A stretch of 64,000 bases of DNA from Lactobacillus amylovorus DSM 20531. Its GTDB lineage: Bacteria > Bacillota > Bacilli > Lactobacillales > Lactobacillaceae. This document shows positions 24,546-35,166 of this stretch, piece by piece. A program made the translations under genes and the position numbers. Location: the NCBI RefSeq assembly GCF_002706375.1, contig NZ_CP017706.1, positions 1,116,001 through 1,180,000 of the forward strand, given 5' to 3'. How positions within the stretch are numbered: position 1 is the first letter of the stretch; each line of letters begins with the position of its first letter. The notes below the pieces were generated by a model, which worked only from the letters and a program-made list of their open reading frames with translations, searched no databases and had not been told where the DNA came from.

Positions 24546-25778
24546 ATGGCAGGAACTCTTGACTATTTACGTTGGCGAGGAGATTTATCATTTAAAGAGA
24601 AGCCATTCAATAGTGTAGATGCATCACTCTTCGCCTCATTTATCTATCTCCCTGTAGATAAATCAGCTAAAGGACATACCCTAAGCGAAGTAGCGGAAAA
24701 ACTTCGCGTTCTCCCCTCTTTCCAAGTACAAATGCACGATGAAAACGGTACCCAGATCTGGCTCCTTCCTAAAAGTCCACGACTAGGAAATGTAGAAATT
24801 TTAAACTGGACTAACCGAATGGAGAAAGACCCATATCCATTACAATTTACAGCGGCTACTTTTCAACTAGATAAGAAAACTATTTTAATCGTTTACCGCG
24901 GCACCGACAGTTCAATTATCGGCTGGAATGAAGATATGAATATGAACTACATGCCTAAGGTTTATGGTCAAGATGTGGCGGCAAATTATCTTAAAGAAAT
25001 TGCGGCCAAATATCCTGACGACAAGATCTACTTAGCTGGACACTCAAAAGGCGGCAATTACGCAGAATATGCTTTAAGTGTGGCAGAACCCACCTTGCAA
25101 AAACGCATTATCAGAGCACTCAGTTTTGACGGCCCAGGATTTTTCCATCAAGTATGGCGTTCACCCGGCTTTGTTAGAGCACTTCCTAAGATGAAGACTT
25201 ATCTACCAGAAGCTTCAATCATTGGCACTATGTTAGACCACCCAGAACGAGTATTAATTGTTAAAAGTACTGCACCAATGATCCAACAACACGATCCTCG
25301 TCGCTGGAGTGTTGGGCGAGATAGTTTTGTTTTAGCTAAAGGTCTTACATCAGGTGCAAGATCGCTGCGACATTCCCTTATTGACTTTAATCACACTATT
25401 CCCGATGAACAACGTGGTGAATTATGGGACGCATTGTTTCAAGCATTCGACGAATTAAATATTACCGATATGTTCCAAATTACTGCTAACAAATTGCTGG
25501 GAACTGTAAGATTTAGCCGCGTAATTATGGCTTTAACTCCTGAAACACGTAAATATGTTTTACACATGGTCGGAGAAATTCTTAATGCGATTCGCGGTAA
25601 TATCAGCTTGCCATTCAACGAAACTGATTTTGCTTTATATCCTAAGAGCAATGATTCTAACAAGGCTCCTATCTTCTTTGAATTTTATGATAAAACTGTG
25701 CCAAGCATCTTACCAGAAAAAATTAAACAGCGCTTCAAAGATGATAAAGAACGTGAACAAAAGAATGAGAATAAATAG
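24546..25778 (+). CDS. DUF2974 (Mbeg1-like) alpha/beta hydrolase
   Basis: 410 residues. The lipase-type nucleophile elbow is YLAGHSKGGNYAEYAL (GHSKG, residues about 163-167), preceded by ILVYRGTDSSIIGWNED, and the histidine is probably in DFNHTIPDEQRG. This is the DUF2974 family of intracellular lipase-like proteins widespread in lactobacilli; substrate unknown. AAAGGATG before ATG 24546. No signal peptide. Ends next to a strong bidirectional terminator shared with the convergent glsB-derived gene. Confidence 0.75.
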   Translation: MAGTLDYLRWRGDLSFKEKPFNSVDASLFASFIYLPVDKSAKGHTLSEVAEKLRVLPSFQVQMHDENGTQIWLLPKSPRLGNVEILNWTNRMEKDPYPLQFTAATFQLDKKTILIVYRGTDSSIIGWNEDMNMNYMPKVYGQDVAANYLKEIAAKYPDDKIYLAGHSKGGNYAEYALSVAEPTLQKRIIRALSFDGPGFFHQVWRSPGFVRALPKMKTYLPEASIIGTMLDHPERVLIVKSTAPMIQQHDPRRWSVGRDSFVLAKGLTSGARSLRHSLIDFNHTIPDEQRGELWDALFQAFDELNITDMFQITANKLLGTVRFSRVIMALTPETRKYVLHMVGEILNAIRGNISLPFNETDFALYPKSNDSNKAPIFFEFYDKTVPSILPEKIKQRFKDDKEREQKNENK

Positions 25779-25792
25779 TTTCACATGAAACA

Positions 25793-25820
25793 AAAACGCA
25801 TGCCTATAGGCATGCGTTTT
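25793..25820. terminator. Bidirectional terminator
   Basis: AAAACGCATGCC, TA, GGCATGCGTTTT: a perfect palindrome with A tract on one side and T tract on the other, between the DUF2974 gene and the convergent repA/glsB remnant. Confidence 0.8.
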
Positions 25821-25828
25821 ATTATTTA

Positions 25829-26290
25829 TTATGCATGTTTTCGATTAAACATTCCCGTAACAAGGGTTTGCGGCTCTTTTTGGGCATATTCACCGCGTAA
25901 ATAAACGTCCGTTGATTGCATATCTAGTTCGGCTAGGTAAAGTCGATTGGGTTCATTTTCCCCTGTTTTGGGATTAAAATGCATGGCTTTTTGATAAAGC
26001 AAGCCAGCTTTTTCTAGTTCTTTCTTAACGGTGGCTAATTTTCCCTTTGAACAATTGAACAGATCCATTAATTCTTGATTGGTAAAAATAAAGTAGACGT
26101 GACCTTCCTCATCAACCCAGTGATTGCGTAAGGAATACTCGAGCCGATCTTTCAGTACCATGTAGACCAATTTGGCTTCACTACTTAAATACCGATATTG
26201 TTCGCCGTACATCAATACTTTGGGAAACTGAAAGAACAAGGCCCCATAAACGTTGTCAGCTTGATAAAACTTGAAATTTGTTTGATCCAT
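25829..26290 (-). pseudogene. repA N-terminal part fused to the glsB C-terminal tail
   Basis: The first 143 residues from ATG 26290 (GGGAG ribosome binding site) are the N-terminal initiator domain of RepA_N-type plasmids (NFKFYQADNVYGALFFQFPKVL, YLSSEAKLVYMVLKDRL, LFNCSKGKLATVKKELEKAGLL). After KEPQTL the frame continues with VTGMFNRKHA and stops. That tail does not belong to RepA: it is the missing end of the GlsB-like protein whose first 76 residues lie at 34554-34781. The rest of RepA lies 8 kb to the right at 33951-34553. Plasmid integration inside repA explains both chimeras. The truncated protein retains the DNA-binding domain but not the C-terminal domain and should not support replication. 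Confidence 0.8.
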
Positions 26291-26595
26291 TATAAAAACT
26301 CCCTTTCTTGACTGACACATGCTGTCTCAAAAGAGAGTTGCTAAAACATTTGATTTGCTTTAAAATACAAATCTGATATGCTCTAACTGAATTACAAAGC
26401 TTTCATTGGTCTGGTGGCTTTGTAATTCATCAGCATGTGTCTGTTTGTGAGTTGCCCAGTCGGCAACTTTTTTAATTTCTAACAACAAAAAATGGACTAG
26501 GTAGCTTCTGTTGGCTACTTAGTCCATTGGATTTAATTTGTTTTTTAACTATCCTTAACTTGTCCTCGGGGACTGGTTTGCGGTATAATTAACCT

Positions 26596-26719
26596 ACAAA
26601 TTAAGAACAATGTTCAGTCGATTTTTTCCGCCAAGTCAAAGTCGACTGAATCTAAGTAGCTGTATGGTAGCTACTTGCTAAACCTAAAATCCCTGATTCC
26701 TCGTGAATCGGGGATTTTT
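26596..26719 (+). ncRNA. Candidate antisense RNA controlling repA
   Basis: A plus-strand promoter (TTGTCC at 26560, 18-bp spacer, TATAAT at 26584) leads to a stem-loop terminator (AAATCCCTGATT/AATCGGGGATTT plus T run, 26687-26719), giving an RNA of about 120 nt opposite the repA leader. The repA leader itself (26330-26540) contains attenuator-like stems: TGAATTACAAAGC/GCTTTGTAATTCA, GTTGCC/GGCAAC plus T6, and GGACTAGGTAGC/GCTACTTAGTCC. This is the usual antisense/attenuator design of RepA_N-type plasmids. Not experimentally supported. Bases 26720-26825 show nothing further. Confidence 0.5.
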
Positions 26720-26825
26720 CTGTTTAGCTTGATCTCTTTATTCGGTTGTTAAATTAATCTTAGTCTAGCATAGCGCTTACCTAGCGGCAACTTTATTTGG
26801 TTTTGTATATTTTGCCAGCTTTTTT

Positions 26826-27100
26826 CTAAATATCATCTGAAAAGGCATTAAATCCTCCTTGCAACCGTTCTTTGGAACTAGAAGGCTTTTCTACGCCATT
26901 TTTAGGGGCTTCTGGAGTTTTTAATTCATCTTTAACGTAAAAGGATCACCTTGAGCCTTTAACCGTTCAATTTCGTGAATTAAAGCGGTTTTAACAAGCG
27001 TGGTTTTAGGAATTAATGATTTATCAAAGTAATCAAGGATTTCTTTGTCGACAATTTTCTCGGGATTTAGTCGGACGTTCAAGGTTTTAACTTTTCCCAT
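26826..27100 (-). pseudogene. ParR-like partition adaptor, frameshifted
   Basis: From ATG 27100, two bases after the parM-like stop: MGKVKTLNVRLNPEKIVDKEILDY-type N terminus, about 55 residues, looks like a ribbon-helix-helix DNA-binding adaptor. Frame is then lost near 26942-26950 after GDPFT; the other frame continues KDELKTPEAPKNGVEKPSSS to QGGFNAFSDDI and stops at 26826. About 90 residues when restored. The gene position after an actin-like gene supports ParR. One-base indel presumed. Confidence 0.6.
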
Positions 27101-27102
27101 GA

Positions 27103-28452
27103 TTACTTGCTCCCTTCGTTTTGAGCTTGTTGACTTAATCCGTACTTATAAAATCCGTTAACATTAGCAACTTCTGTATTTTTAACAATAACTGCGTTAG
27201 TGAAAGTAGTATTCAAGATTTTTTGGTTAAGCAAATTGGCTCCACCACCGGTAAAGAACAAAGTATCAATACTATTAAGGTTCTTTAACGTTGAAGTTAC
27301 ATTAGCAACTAAGCGCCGGGTAAACCGCTCAATTTCCTTGCAAACCAAATCAGTAATATCATCTTGACGATTTTTAGAAAATCGGTAGCTCCAATGATGT
27401 TGCTGGTTTCCCTTTCGTAAATCTTTTTCTAATTGATAAAGACTAATATCACCATTAATACCGTTGGCAATGGCTTCGTATAGATCATTTACGCCGGTAT
27501 TAAATTGATGGCGGTTTTTGCCACTAAGTTCAAAGTTTAAAATCGTATCAATTAAAATTGTGCCACCACCTACATCAACAATGCCAACTTTTTCGTCTAG
27601 TAAATCTTTGTTCTTGATAAAGCCCTCACCGTCTAATAGCTCGTTATATAAGGTGCCGATTGGTTGAGGCAAAATATAGACTTTACGAACTCTTACCGTC
27701 ACGATTTTATCGTCAATAGTAACTTGGTGTTGGCCCTCTAAGACTTTTAATAAAGCTTTTAATTGTCCTTGGTCAGCATAATCTCCAGTTGGAAGCCCAG
27801 CAGTGACGACTACTTCTAAAACTTGATCTTTAGCCGCTTTGAAATCACTTGCTAGTAATCCCAGCGCAAAATTGGCTAGTAATTTAAATGCTTCACTATC
27901 GTATCGAGCACCATACATGATTGTATCCGCTAAATATTCGTCAAGGTGAAGTCGGTCAATATCTCGACCCCATACGTACTTATCGTCGCTAAAAGGGACT
28001 GAATAAGTGTGTAGGTCATTATTCATTGTAGAATTGCCAACTGACATCGGCATGTCTGCTTGGTTTAAATATCTTGAAGGCTTTTCAAAATAAACCTTTT
28101 TTGATGTGCTGCTTGAATCAGAAGTTCTTACGACACCATTTTGATCATAAGTGGCATCAGCCGTAAAGGTAAAACCAGCCTCATTAGCTGCTGGTGTTTG
28201 CTTTGTCCCATCGGTAAAGATAACAGCTAAATCAGAGTCATCTTCATCAGTGTCGAGATCCAATTCATATTCGTCGTTACCTAAAGCGGTCATTTTTTTG
28301 CCAGGCCAAGCTGAAGTTATAGCTTTATTCGTATTTTTATTATAAACATAGGCATAAACTCTACTACCCCAACTTGAAGGCAGTACATATTCAGCTTTAC
28401 TGCTTTTTAATTTGGTCTGTTTGTTTCCTAAATCTAAGCTAAAAATATCCAT
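27103..28452 (-). CDS. ParM-like actin segregation protein with an inserted starch-binding domain
   Basis: 449 residues. Actin/ParM-type ATPase: phosphate-1 loop IFSLDLGNKQTK at the N terminus, phosphate-2 VGIVDVGGGTILIDT near residue 292, adenosine motif FFTGGGANL near residue 402. Residues 27-126 are foreign: a complete 100-residue CBM26 unit, equal to the first C-terminal repeat of the amylase gene 1 kb away, inserted in frame after LPS, so that EYVLPS-RYLNQ is the ancestral reading. The 300-bp insert is bounded by the 9-mer GCCTTCAAG on both sides. The insertion follows the phosphate-1 strand and is likely to disturb filament formation. Without it the protein has about 349 residues, normal for the family. 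AAAGGAG before ATG 28452. Confidence 0.8.
   Translation of the reverse strand: MDIFSLDLGNKQTKLKSSKAEYVLPSSWGSRVYAYVYNKNTNKAITSAWPGKKMTALGNDEYELDLDTDEDDSDLAVIFTDGTKQTPAANEAGFTFTADATYDQNGVVRTSDSSSTSKKVYFEKPSRYLNQADMPMSVGNSTMNNDLHTYSVPFSDDKYVWGRDIDRLHLDEYLADTIMYGARYDSEAFKLLANFALGLLASDFKAAKDQVLEVVVTAGLPTGDYADQGQLKALLKVLEGQHQVTIDDKIVTVRVRKVYILPQPIGTLYNELLDGEGFIKNKDLLDEKVGIVDVGGGTILIDTILNFELSGKNRHQFNTGVNDLYEAIANGINGDISLYQLEKDLRKGNQQHHWSYRFSKNRQDDITDLVCKEIERFTRRLVANVTSTLKNLNSIDTLFFTGGGANLLNQKILNTTFTNAVIVKNTEVANVNGFYKYGLSQQAQNEGSK
28073..28372 (-). repeat. Amylase CBM26 repeat unit inserted in the parM-like gene
   Basis: Exactly 300 bp, flanked by CTTGAAGGC at 28073 and 28373 (plus-strand sense). 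The combination of NDEY and the long TSDSSSTS linker occurs only in the first of the five amylase repeats, so unit 1 is the best donor. The insert begins and ends at the unit boundary of the array. Confidence 0.85.
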
Positions 28453-28498
28453 AAGGCACTCTCCTTTAGTTGCATTACAAAAAGTACCGCTTTGTTAG

Positions 28499-29086
28499 TC
28501 ATTTTCGTTTAATCTTGTATTTCTTTCGATACCTGATAAAGGTCGTTCGTTTAATGCCGGTATTGCGGGCAACATCTACATCACTCATACCACCTTGATA
28601 GAGCTTAAAAGCATGTTGCAAGTGGAGATCGTCTTGGGTGTATTGGGGTTTACGGCCATGATATTTACCTTGCTGTTTGGCAAGCGCAATGCCTTGTTGC
28701 TGACGTTCGATGATCCGCTTACGTTCGCTTTCAGCTTGATACTTATACAATTCAATGATGAGATTAGTCATCAGTTGACGTAAGTTCGGATCAGCGATTC
28801 CTGTCATGGACGGCAAATTTAACACATCTAGGGTGGCACCCTTATTTTGAATGGAGTTCATGATCTTAGTCAAATCATGGTTGTTTCTGCCTAAGCGATC
28901 TAATTCAGTGACCATTACAATATCACCCTCACGAATATAGGCCAGCATTTTTTGCAGTTCTGGCCGATTAGTGTTAGCCCCACTTAATTTATCCGTAAAT
29001 AATTTATCAACGTCTTTTAAAGCCGCTAACTGTCGATCTAAATGTTGCTCCTTGGAACTCACACGCGCATAACCGATTTTAGCCAT
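28499..29086 (-). CDS. Serine recombinase (resolvase/invertase family)
   Basis: 195 residues. Catalytic serine in IGYARVSSKEQ, then LFTDKLSGANTNRPELQKML, the conserved VTELDRLGRNNHDL, and the E-helix region LIIELYKYQAESERKRIIERQQQGIALAKQQGKYHGRKP, followed by a C-terminal helix-turn-helix (GMSDVDVARNTGIKRTTFIRYRKKY). Small plasmid resolvases of this type resolve multimers. Located between parM and amyA; AAAAGGGGA ribosome binding site. Intact. Confidence 0.85.
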   Translation of the reverse strand: MAKIGYARVSSKEQHLDRQLAALKDVDKLFTDKLSGANTNRPELQKMLAYIREGDIVMVTELDRLGRNNHDLTKIMNSIQNKGATLDVLNLPSMTGIADPNLRQLMTNLIIELYKYQAESERKRIIERQQQGIALAKQQGKYHGRKPQYTQDDLHLQHAFKLYQGGMSDVDVARNTGIKRTTFIRYRKKYKIKRK

Positions 29087-29154
29087 TTCCAGTTCCCCTT
29101 TTGGACAGTTCTAATGAACACTTTTAATGCCTAGTATAGCACAGAAATAAAAAA

Positions 29155-29180
29155 GACCATTAGGGTATACCCTAGTGGCC
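29155..29180 (-). terminator. Terminator downstream of amyA
   Basis: Minus strand: GGCCACTAGGGT, AT-rich turn, ACCCTAATGGTC then TTTTTTAT. Strong stem with T run. The stretch between it and the amylase stop (29181-29347) is an in-frame Ser/Thr-rich continuation of the amylase reading frame, see findings. Confidence 0.8.
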
Positions 29181-29347
29181 GTTTCAACAGCAATTGCCTT
29201 GAAGACATAATTATCACGTAATACAAAAAATTTAACTGCCAATTGATGTTTAGTAGGTTGGCTAACGCTAGAACTAGAGGAACTAGTGTTACCTCTGGTT
29301 TCTGTAGCAGTTACAGCCGAGCTGCTTGATGAACTGCTGGTATCGGC

Positions 29348-32266
<2,919 letters not shown>

Positions 32267-32329
32267 TTACTGCCCCCTTTATTAAAATATTGAAACTGCA
32301 GCTTGGCCAAGTGAACAATTTCAAAAGAA

Positions 32330-32368
32330 ATTATATATTTTTGCTAACTTCTTTGCAACCGTTTTCAT
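32330..32368 (-). promoter_or_regulatory. amyA promoter with overlapping cre site
   Basis: Minus strand: -35 TTGCAA (32353-32358), 17-bp spacer, -10 TATAAT (32330-32335), about 65 bp upstream of the start codon. ATGAAAACGGTTGCA (32354-32368) fits all 15 positions of the cre consensus WTGNAANCGNWNNCW and overlaps the -35 box, so CcpA binding would block polymerase. Catabolite repression of this amylase is in line with its known physiology. The rest of 32264-32546 shows no gene. Confidence 0.8.
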
Positions 32369-32546
32369 AAAAATCGAAAATTTTTTTGCTTCTGTTTTAT
32401 AGTCAGTATTAGTTTTAGTAACTGAAACTTGAAAGCTGATAATCACGCCAAAGGCGTGTGGTTATTGGCTTTTTTAGAAGCTGTTTAGTATCTTTGATTT
32501 TGACCAAGTAATTTGATAAACTACTGTCAAAAAAGTTGGTGATCAT

Positions 32547-33161
32547 ATGCAACATTTTAGTCATCATTACCAAAGCGATATTTCTCGGCAACAATTCGAT
32601 TTGATCCGCCAGGATCTGGAAGCTTCAAGAAAACGAACTCATCCAAAACACATTGATCCTTATGATATCTTCTGTGCCATGCTCTATGTCCTTAAAAATG
32701 GTTGTACTTGGCGTGATTTGCCGGCTGATTTTCCAAAGTGGTCCACTGTTTACTACTATTGGATGAATTGGTCGAAAGCCCCCACCCCTGATAAACCAGC
32801 TTTATTAACTCAGGTTTTAAAAAAATTGTCGCTGATCGAAGATTAAGGCAAGGGCGATCAGCACGAACTTCGTTCGTCATTTTAGACGCCCAAAGTATCA
32901 AGAACACCGCTACCGCTGAAAATAAGGGTTACGATGGTGGTAAGAAGATCTCGGGAATTAAACGGCATTTAGCCGTCGACATCAATGGCTTCCCGCAAGC
33001 AATCCATATTACCCGGGCTAACATCACTGATCGTGACGGGGCGATTGCACTCGTTACCCTTAATTTAGAGCAGTTTAAATTGGTTCGAACCATGATGGTT
33101 GATAGTGGTTATACCGGCCAAAATTTTGTGACTGCTTTTGCACCTTTTCTGGATAAGTAAT
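32547..33161 (+). pseudogene. IS5-family transposase remnant
   Basis: The first frame (99 residues, YDIFCAMLYVLKNGCTWRDLPADFPKWSTVYYYWMNW) is the typical orfA of IS5-group (IS427-like) elements. A second frame from about 32840 gives VILDAQSIKNTATAENKGYDGGKKISGIKRHLAVDINGFP with the first catalytic Asp, and MMVDSGYTGQNF with the second, and then stops at 33161, about 60 residues early, before the glutamate. Whether the orfA/orfB shift is programmed is not clear; the 3' truncation makes the element dead. Confidence 0.75.
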
Positions 33162-33211
33162 ATTTTGGTTTATCCAAGGAAAATTCCTCAATATATATTG
33201 GGGTTTATCTA

Positions 33212-33397
33212 TCAACGGACAAAGTCCTTTCGCTTAATAACCTCATCTTGCCTTTTATCTAAAAAGTAGGTATATAAAGCGTCATATACTTTGCGCTTTT
33301 CTGGGTCTGGCTCATGTAATGACTTATCAAGTAAATCTTTTAAATCAGTTTCTTTGGCAATTTCAAAAAAGTCATTAATTGTGATTGTATCTTTCAT
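33212..33397 (-). CDS. Small unknown plasmid protein beside the antitoxin gene
   Basis: About 61 residues (MKDTITINDFFEIAKETDLKDLLDKSLHEPDPEKRKVYDALYTYFLDKRQ...), acidic and helical. Follows the RelB-type antitoxin gene by 46 bp on the same strand. It does not look like a RelE/YafQ toxin (no basic RNase fold), so the usual toxin partner seems absent. GGAAG ribosome binding site; ATG 33397 or 33403. Confidence 0.5.
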   Translation of the reverse strand: MKDTITINDFFEIAKETDLKDLLDKSLHEPDPEKRKVYDALYTYFLDKRQDEVIKRKDFVR

Positions 33398-33443
33398 GTT
33401 CATCACACTTCCAAGTTATTAATTTATTTAATCTGATAAGTCA

Positions 33444-33725
33444 TTAGTCCTCATCTGGATCATTGAGCCAATCAGCGACCTCTTTAGCGTCTTTAAACTC
33501 GGTGACTGGTGTCTCTTTGGTAGCCTTTAAAAAGCGTAAATTAGCTCGTTCTTCTTCGCTTAAAGACACATTAAAAGGTAAGGCACCATTAGCAACAATC
33601 CGCTTATAAAACATATTGATCGCGGTAGTTGGGTTTAGACCTAACTGGCTTAAAACGGCTTCGGTATTATCTGCCAATTCTTTGTCAATCTGGACTTGTA
33701 CGCGTTTCTTTTCCTTAACTGCCAT
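33444..33725 (-). CDS. RelB/DinJ-family antitoxin
   Basis: 93 residues from ATG 33725 with AAAGGGGG upstream (the longer frame from 33755 has no site). N-terminal ribbon-helix-helix: KRVQVQIDKELADNTEAVLSQLGLNPTTAINMFYKRIVANGALPFNVSLS is a textbook RelB/DinJ N terminus, followed by a toxin-binding tail. No RelE/YafQ toxin gene is next to it: the following gene is a 61-residue acidic protein. An orphan antitoxin, or a pair with an unusual partner. Confidence 0.8.
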   Translation of the reverse strand: MAVKEKKRVQVQIDKELADNTEAVLSQLGLNPTTAINMFYKRIVANGALPFNVSLSEEERANLRFLKATKETPVTEFKDAKEVADWLNDPDED

Positions 33726-33950
33726 GATTTTCTCGCCCCCTTTATTGCTACTCACATTATACTAATCTTTGAGTACCATCTCAATTATATAAGTCTTTTA
33801 AAAGCTGTGAATTTGAGTTTGCTGCCCCTTTAGCAACAGCAATCAATATAAGGCTTCTAAAACGTCCATAGGAACATTTTAAGACCAGCTTAGTATAATA
33901 TGCTCTATCTGTTTAAAACAGCTTAAATGGCCTTATATAGCTTTTTAGTT

Positions 33951-34781
33951 TTAAGCACGCTCATCGTTAGGGTGTTTGGCCGCATATTCTCTAGCCGCTT
34001 GTTTATTCCACCAAACGCCAAATAGGTTTTGCATGGTGCCATACAAGTAGTTCTCAACGTTCTTGATGTGCTTCTCATTGCTTCTTAGGGCGTTAAAGTA
34101 GCGTCTTAGTGCTTTAGTCATCAAAGGTTTAAGTTCTTCATCATCAAGTGGGATTAGAACGCCAATATCTTTGTGATCCTTCTCAACTCGATACTTAGCA
34201 TTTAAGATAATGCCAATGAAGCGCCGCATTTGTTGTGGGGTACGGCACAAAAAGCTAAGTAGTTGAACAGCTTCGGGTTCTAAGAAAACTGGTAAGCCAC
34301 TATCTTCATCAGTTAGGAAGTCATTAGCATGGTTCACCAAATCCTTGTTTTGCTTTTCTAGTTCTGCTGGTGAGAATTGGGCTGTGGAAAAGTCCAACTT
34401 TTGAGTATCTATATTGTATCTATTAGTATCTATGTTTTTAAAGTCTTTATATAGATCGTGTCTATTTTTTAGACTTCCGCTCGTAGCAAGGGTTTGCGGG
34501 GTGTCGTCAACGGTCTCCCGCGAAGGTCTATTTTTTAGACTTTCGCTCGTAGCAAACGAAATTGCTAATACCAAGATAACTGCCCCTAGTACCGACGGCA
34601 CTATTGCCATCCCAGCCATTTGCGGTCCCCAGGAGCCAAAGATTGCTTGGCCTAGCGTTGAGCCAACAAGTCCTGCTATGATATTAGCAAGAAAGCCCAT
34701 TGAACCACCCCTACCAGTTATAACACCGGCAAGCAGTCCTATTATAGCTCCGACAATTAAAACCCAAATCCAATAAATCAT
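33951..34781 (-). CDS. Chimera: GlsB-like membrane protein fused to the RepA C-terminal part
   Basis: 276 residues. Residues 1-76 (WVLIVGAIIGLLAGVITGRGG, two to three membrane segments, ending VILVLAISF) are a GlsB/YeaQ/YmgE-type stress membrane protein; such proteins are about 80-90 residues and its natural end, VTGMFNRKHA, is found at 25829-25858. Residues 77-276 (ATSESLKNR ... QFSPAELEKQNKDLVNHANDFL ... LEPEAVQLLSFLCRTPQQMRRFIGIILNAKY) are the C-terminal 200 residues of a plasmid RepA. The fusion is in frame and would place a replication-protein domain behind a membrane anchor. Neither half is likely to keep its old job, though the membrane half may still fold. Next gene upstream: CsbD-like. 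Confidence 0.8.
   Translation of the reverse strand: MIYWIWVLIVGAIIGLLAGVITGRGGSMGFLANIIAGLVGSTLGQAIFGSWGPQMAGMAIVPSVLGAVILVLAISFATSESLKNRPSRETVDDTPQTLATSGSLKNRHDLYKDFKNIDTNRYNIDTQKLDFSTAQFSPAELEKQNKDLVNHANDFLTDEDSGLPVFLEPEAVQLLSFLCRTPQQMRRFIGIILNAKYRVEKDHKDIGVLIPLDDEELKPLMTKALRRYFNALRSNEKHIKNVENYLYGTMQNLFGVWWNKQAAREYAAKHPNDERA
34460..34555 (-). repeat. Direct repeat with dyad inside repA, at the integration point
   Basis: Two 30-bp copies (34460-34489, 34526-34555) differing at one base encode ATS(E/G)SLKNR. The second has flanking 11-bp arms GCGAAGGTCTA and TAGACTTTCGC (34520-34530, 34536-34546; 10 of 11 pair) around 5 T residues, resembling the layout of a Xer/dif-type site. The plasmid-chromosome crossover lies at its outer edge. 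Confidence 0.6.
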
Positions 34782-34829
34782 AGGATCACCATGTTTCTAA
34801 CTAAATTAATTTTTTCAAGGATAATCCTA

Positions 34830-35021
34830 TTAGCAGTCTTCATCGATTTGATGGTCTGCCTCTATATCATCTTTTACCTTTTTGGCCTTAGCTTTTACTT
34901 TACCTTTTGTCTTTTGCGCCTTGCCTTCTACTTCGCGCAACTTGTCTCCGGTTAATTTACCTTCAACTTCTTTAGCCTTGCCAATTATTTTGTCTTTTAA
35001 GCCACTATCCATATTACTCAT
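34830..35021 (-). CDS. CsbD-family stress protein
   Basis: 63 residues, highly charged: GLKDKIIGKAKEVEGKLTGDKLREVEGKAQKTKGKVKAKAKKVKDDIE is the CsbD pattern. In Bacillus this family is sigma-B dependent; in lactobacilli it is found with GlsB-like genes, as here (48 bp upstream of the glsB-derived chimera, same strand). Good ribosome binding site GAAAGGAG. Confidence 0.85.
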   Translation of the reverse strand: MSNMDSGLKDKIIGKAKEVEGKLTGDKLREVEGKAQKTKGKVKAKAKKVKDDIEADHQIDEDC

Positions 35022-35094
35022 AAGCGGCTCCTTTCGTTAATAACGTGATACGTTCTATAGTTAATACTACGCTGATTTATCCCTAATTACGTCA

Positions 35095-35138
35095 AAAAAG
35101 ACCCAGCTTACGTCTTTCTTAACGTGCTGAGCCTTTTT
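35095..35138 (-). terminator. Terminator of the ROK kinase gene
   Basis: Minus strand: AAAAAGGCTCAGCACGTT, loop, ACGTAAGCTGGGTC then TTTTTTG; imperfect stem with a T run, 30 bp after the kinase stop. Confidence 0.6.
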
Positions 35139-35166
35139 ATTGCTTATTCAAGTAAATCGTGTGTTT

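Noticed and set aside
34414..34776. 120-residue plus-strand ORF opposite the glsB/repA chimera
   Set aside because: It runs antisense to a well-supported coding region across the integration junction and has no recognisable product.
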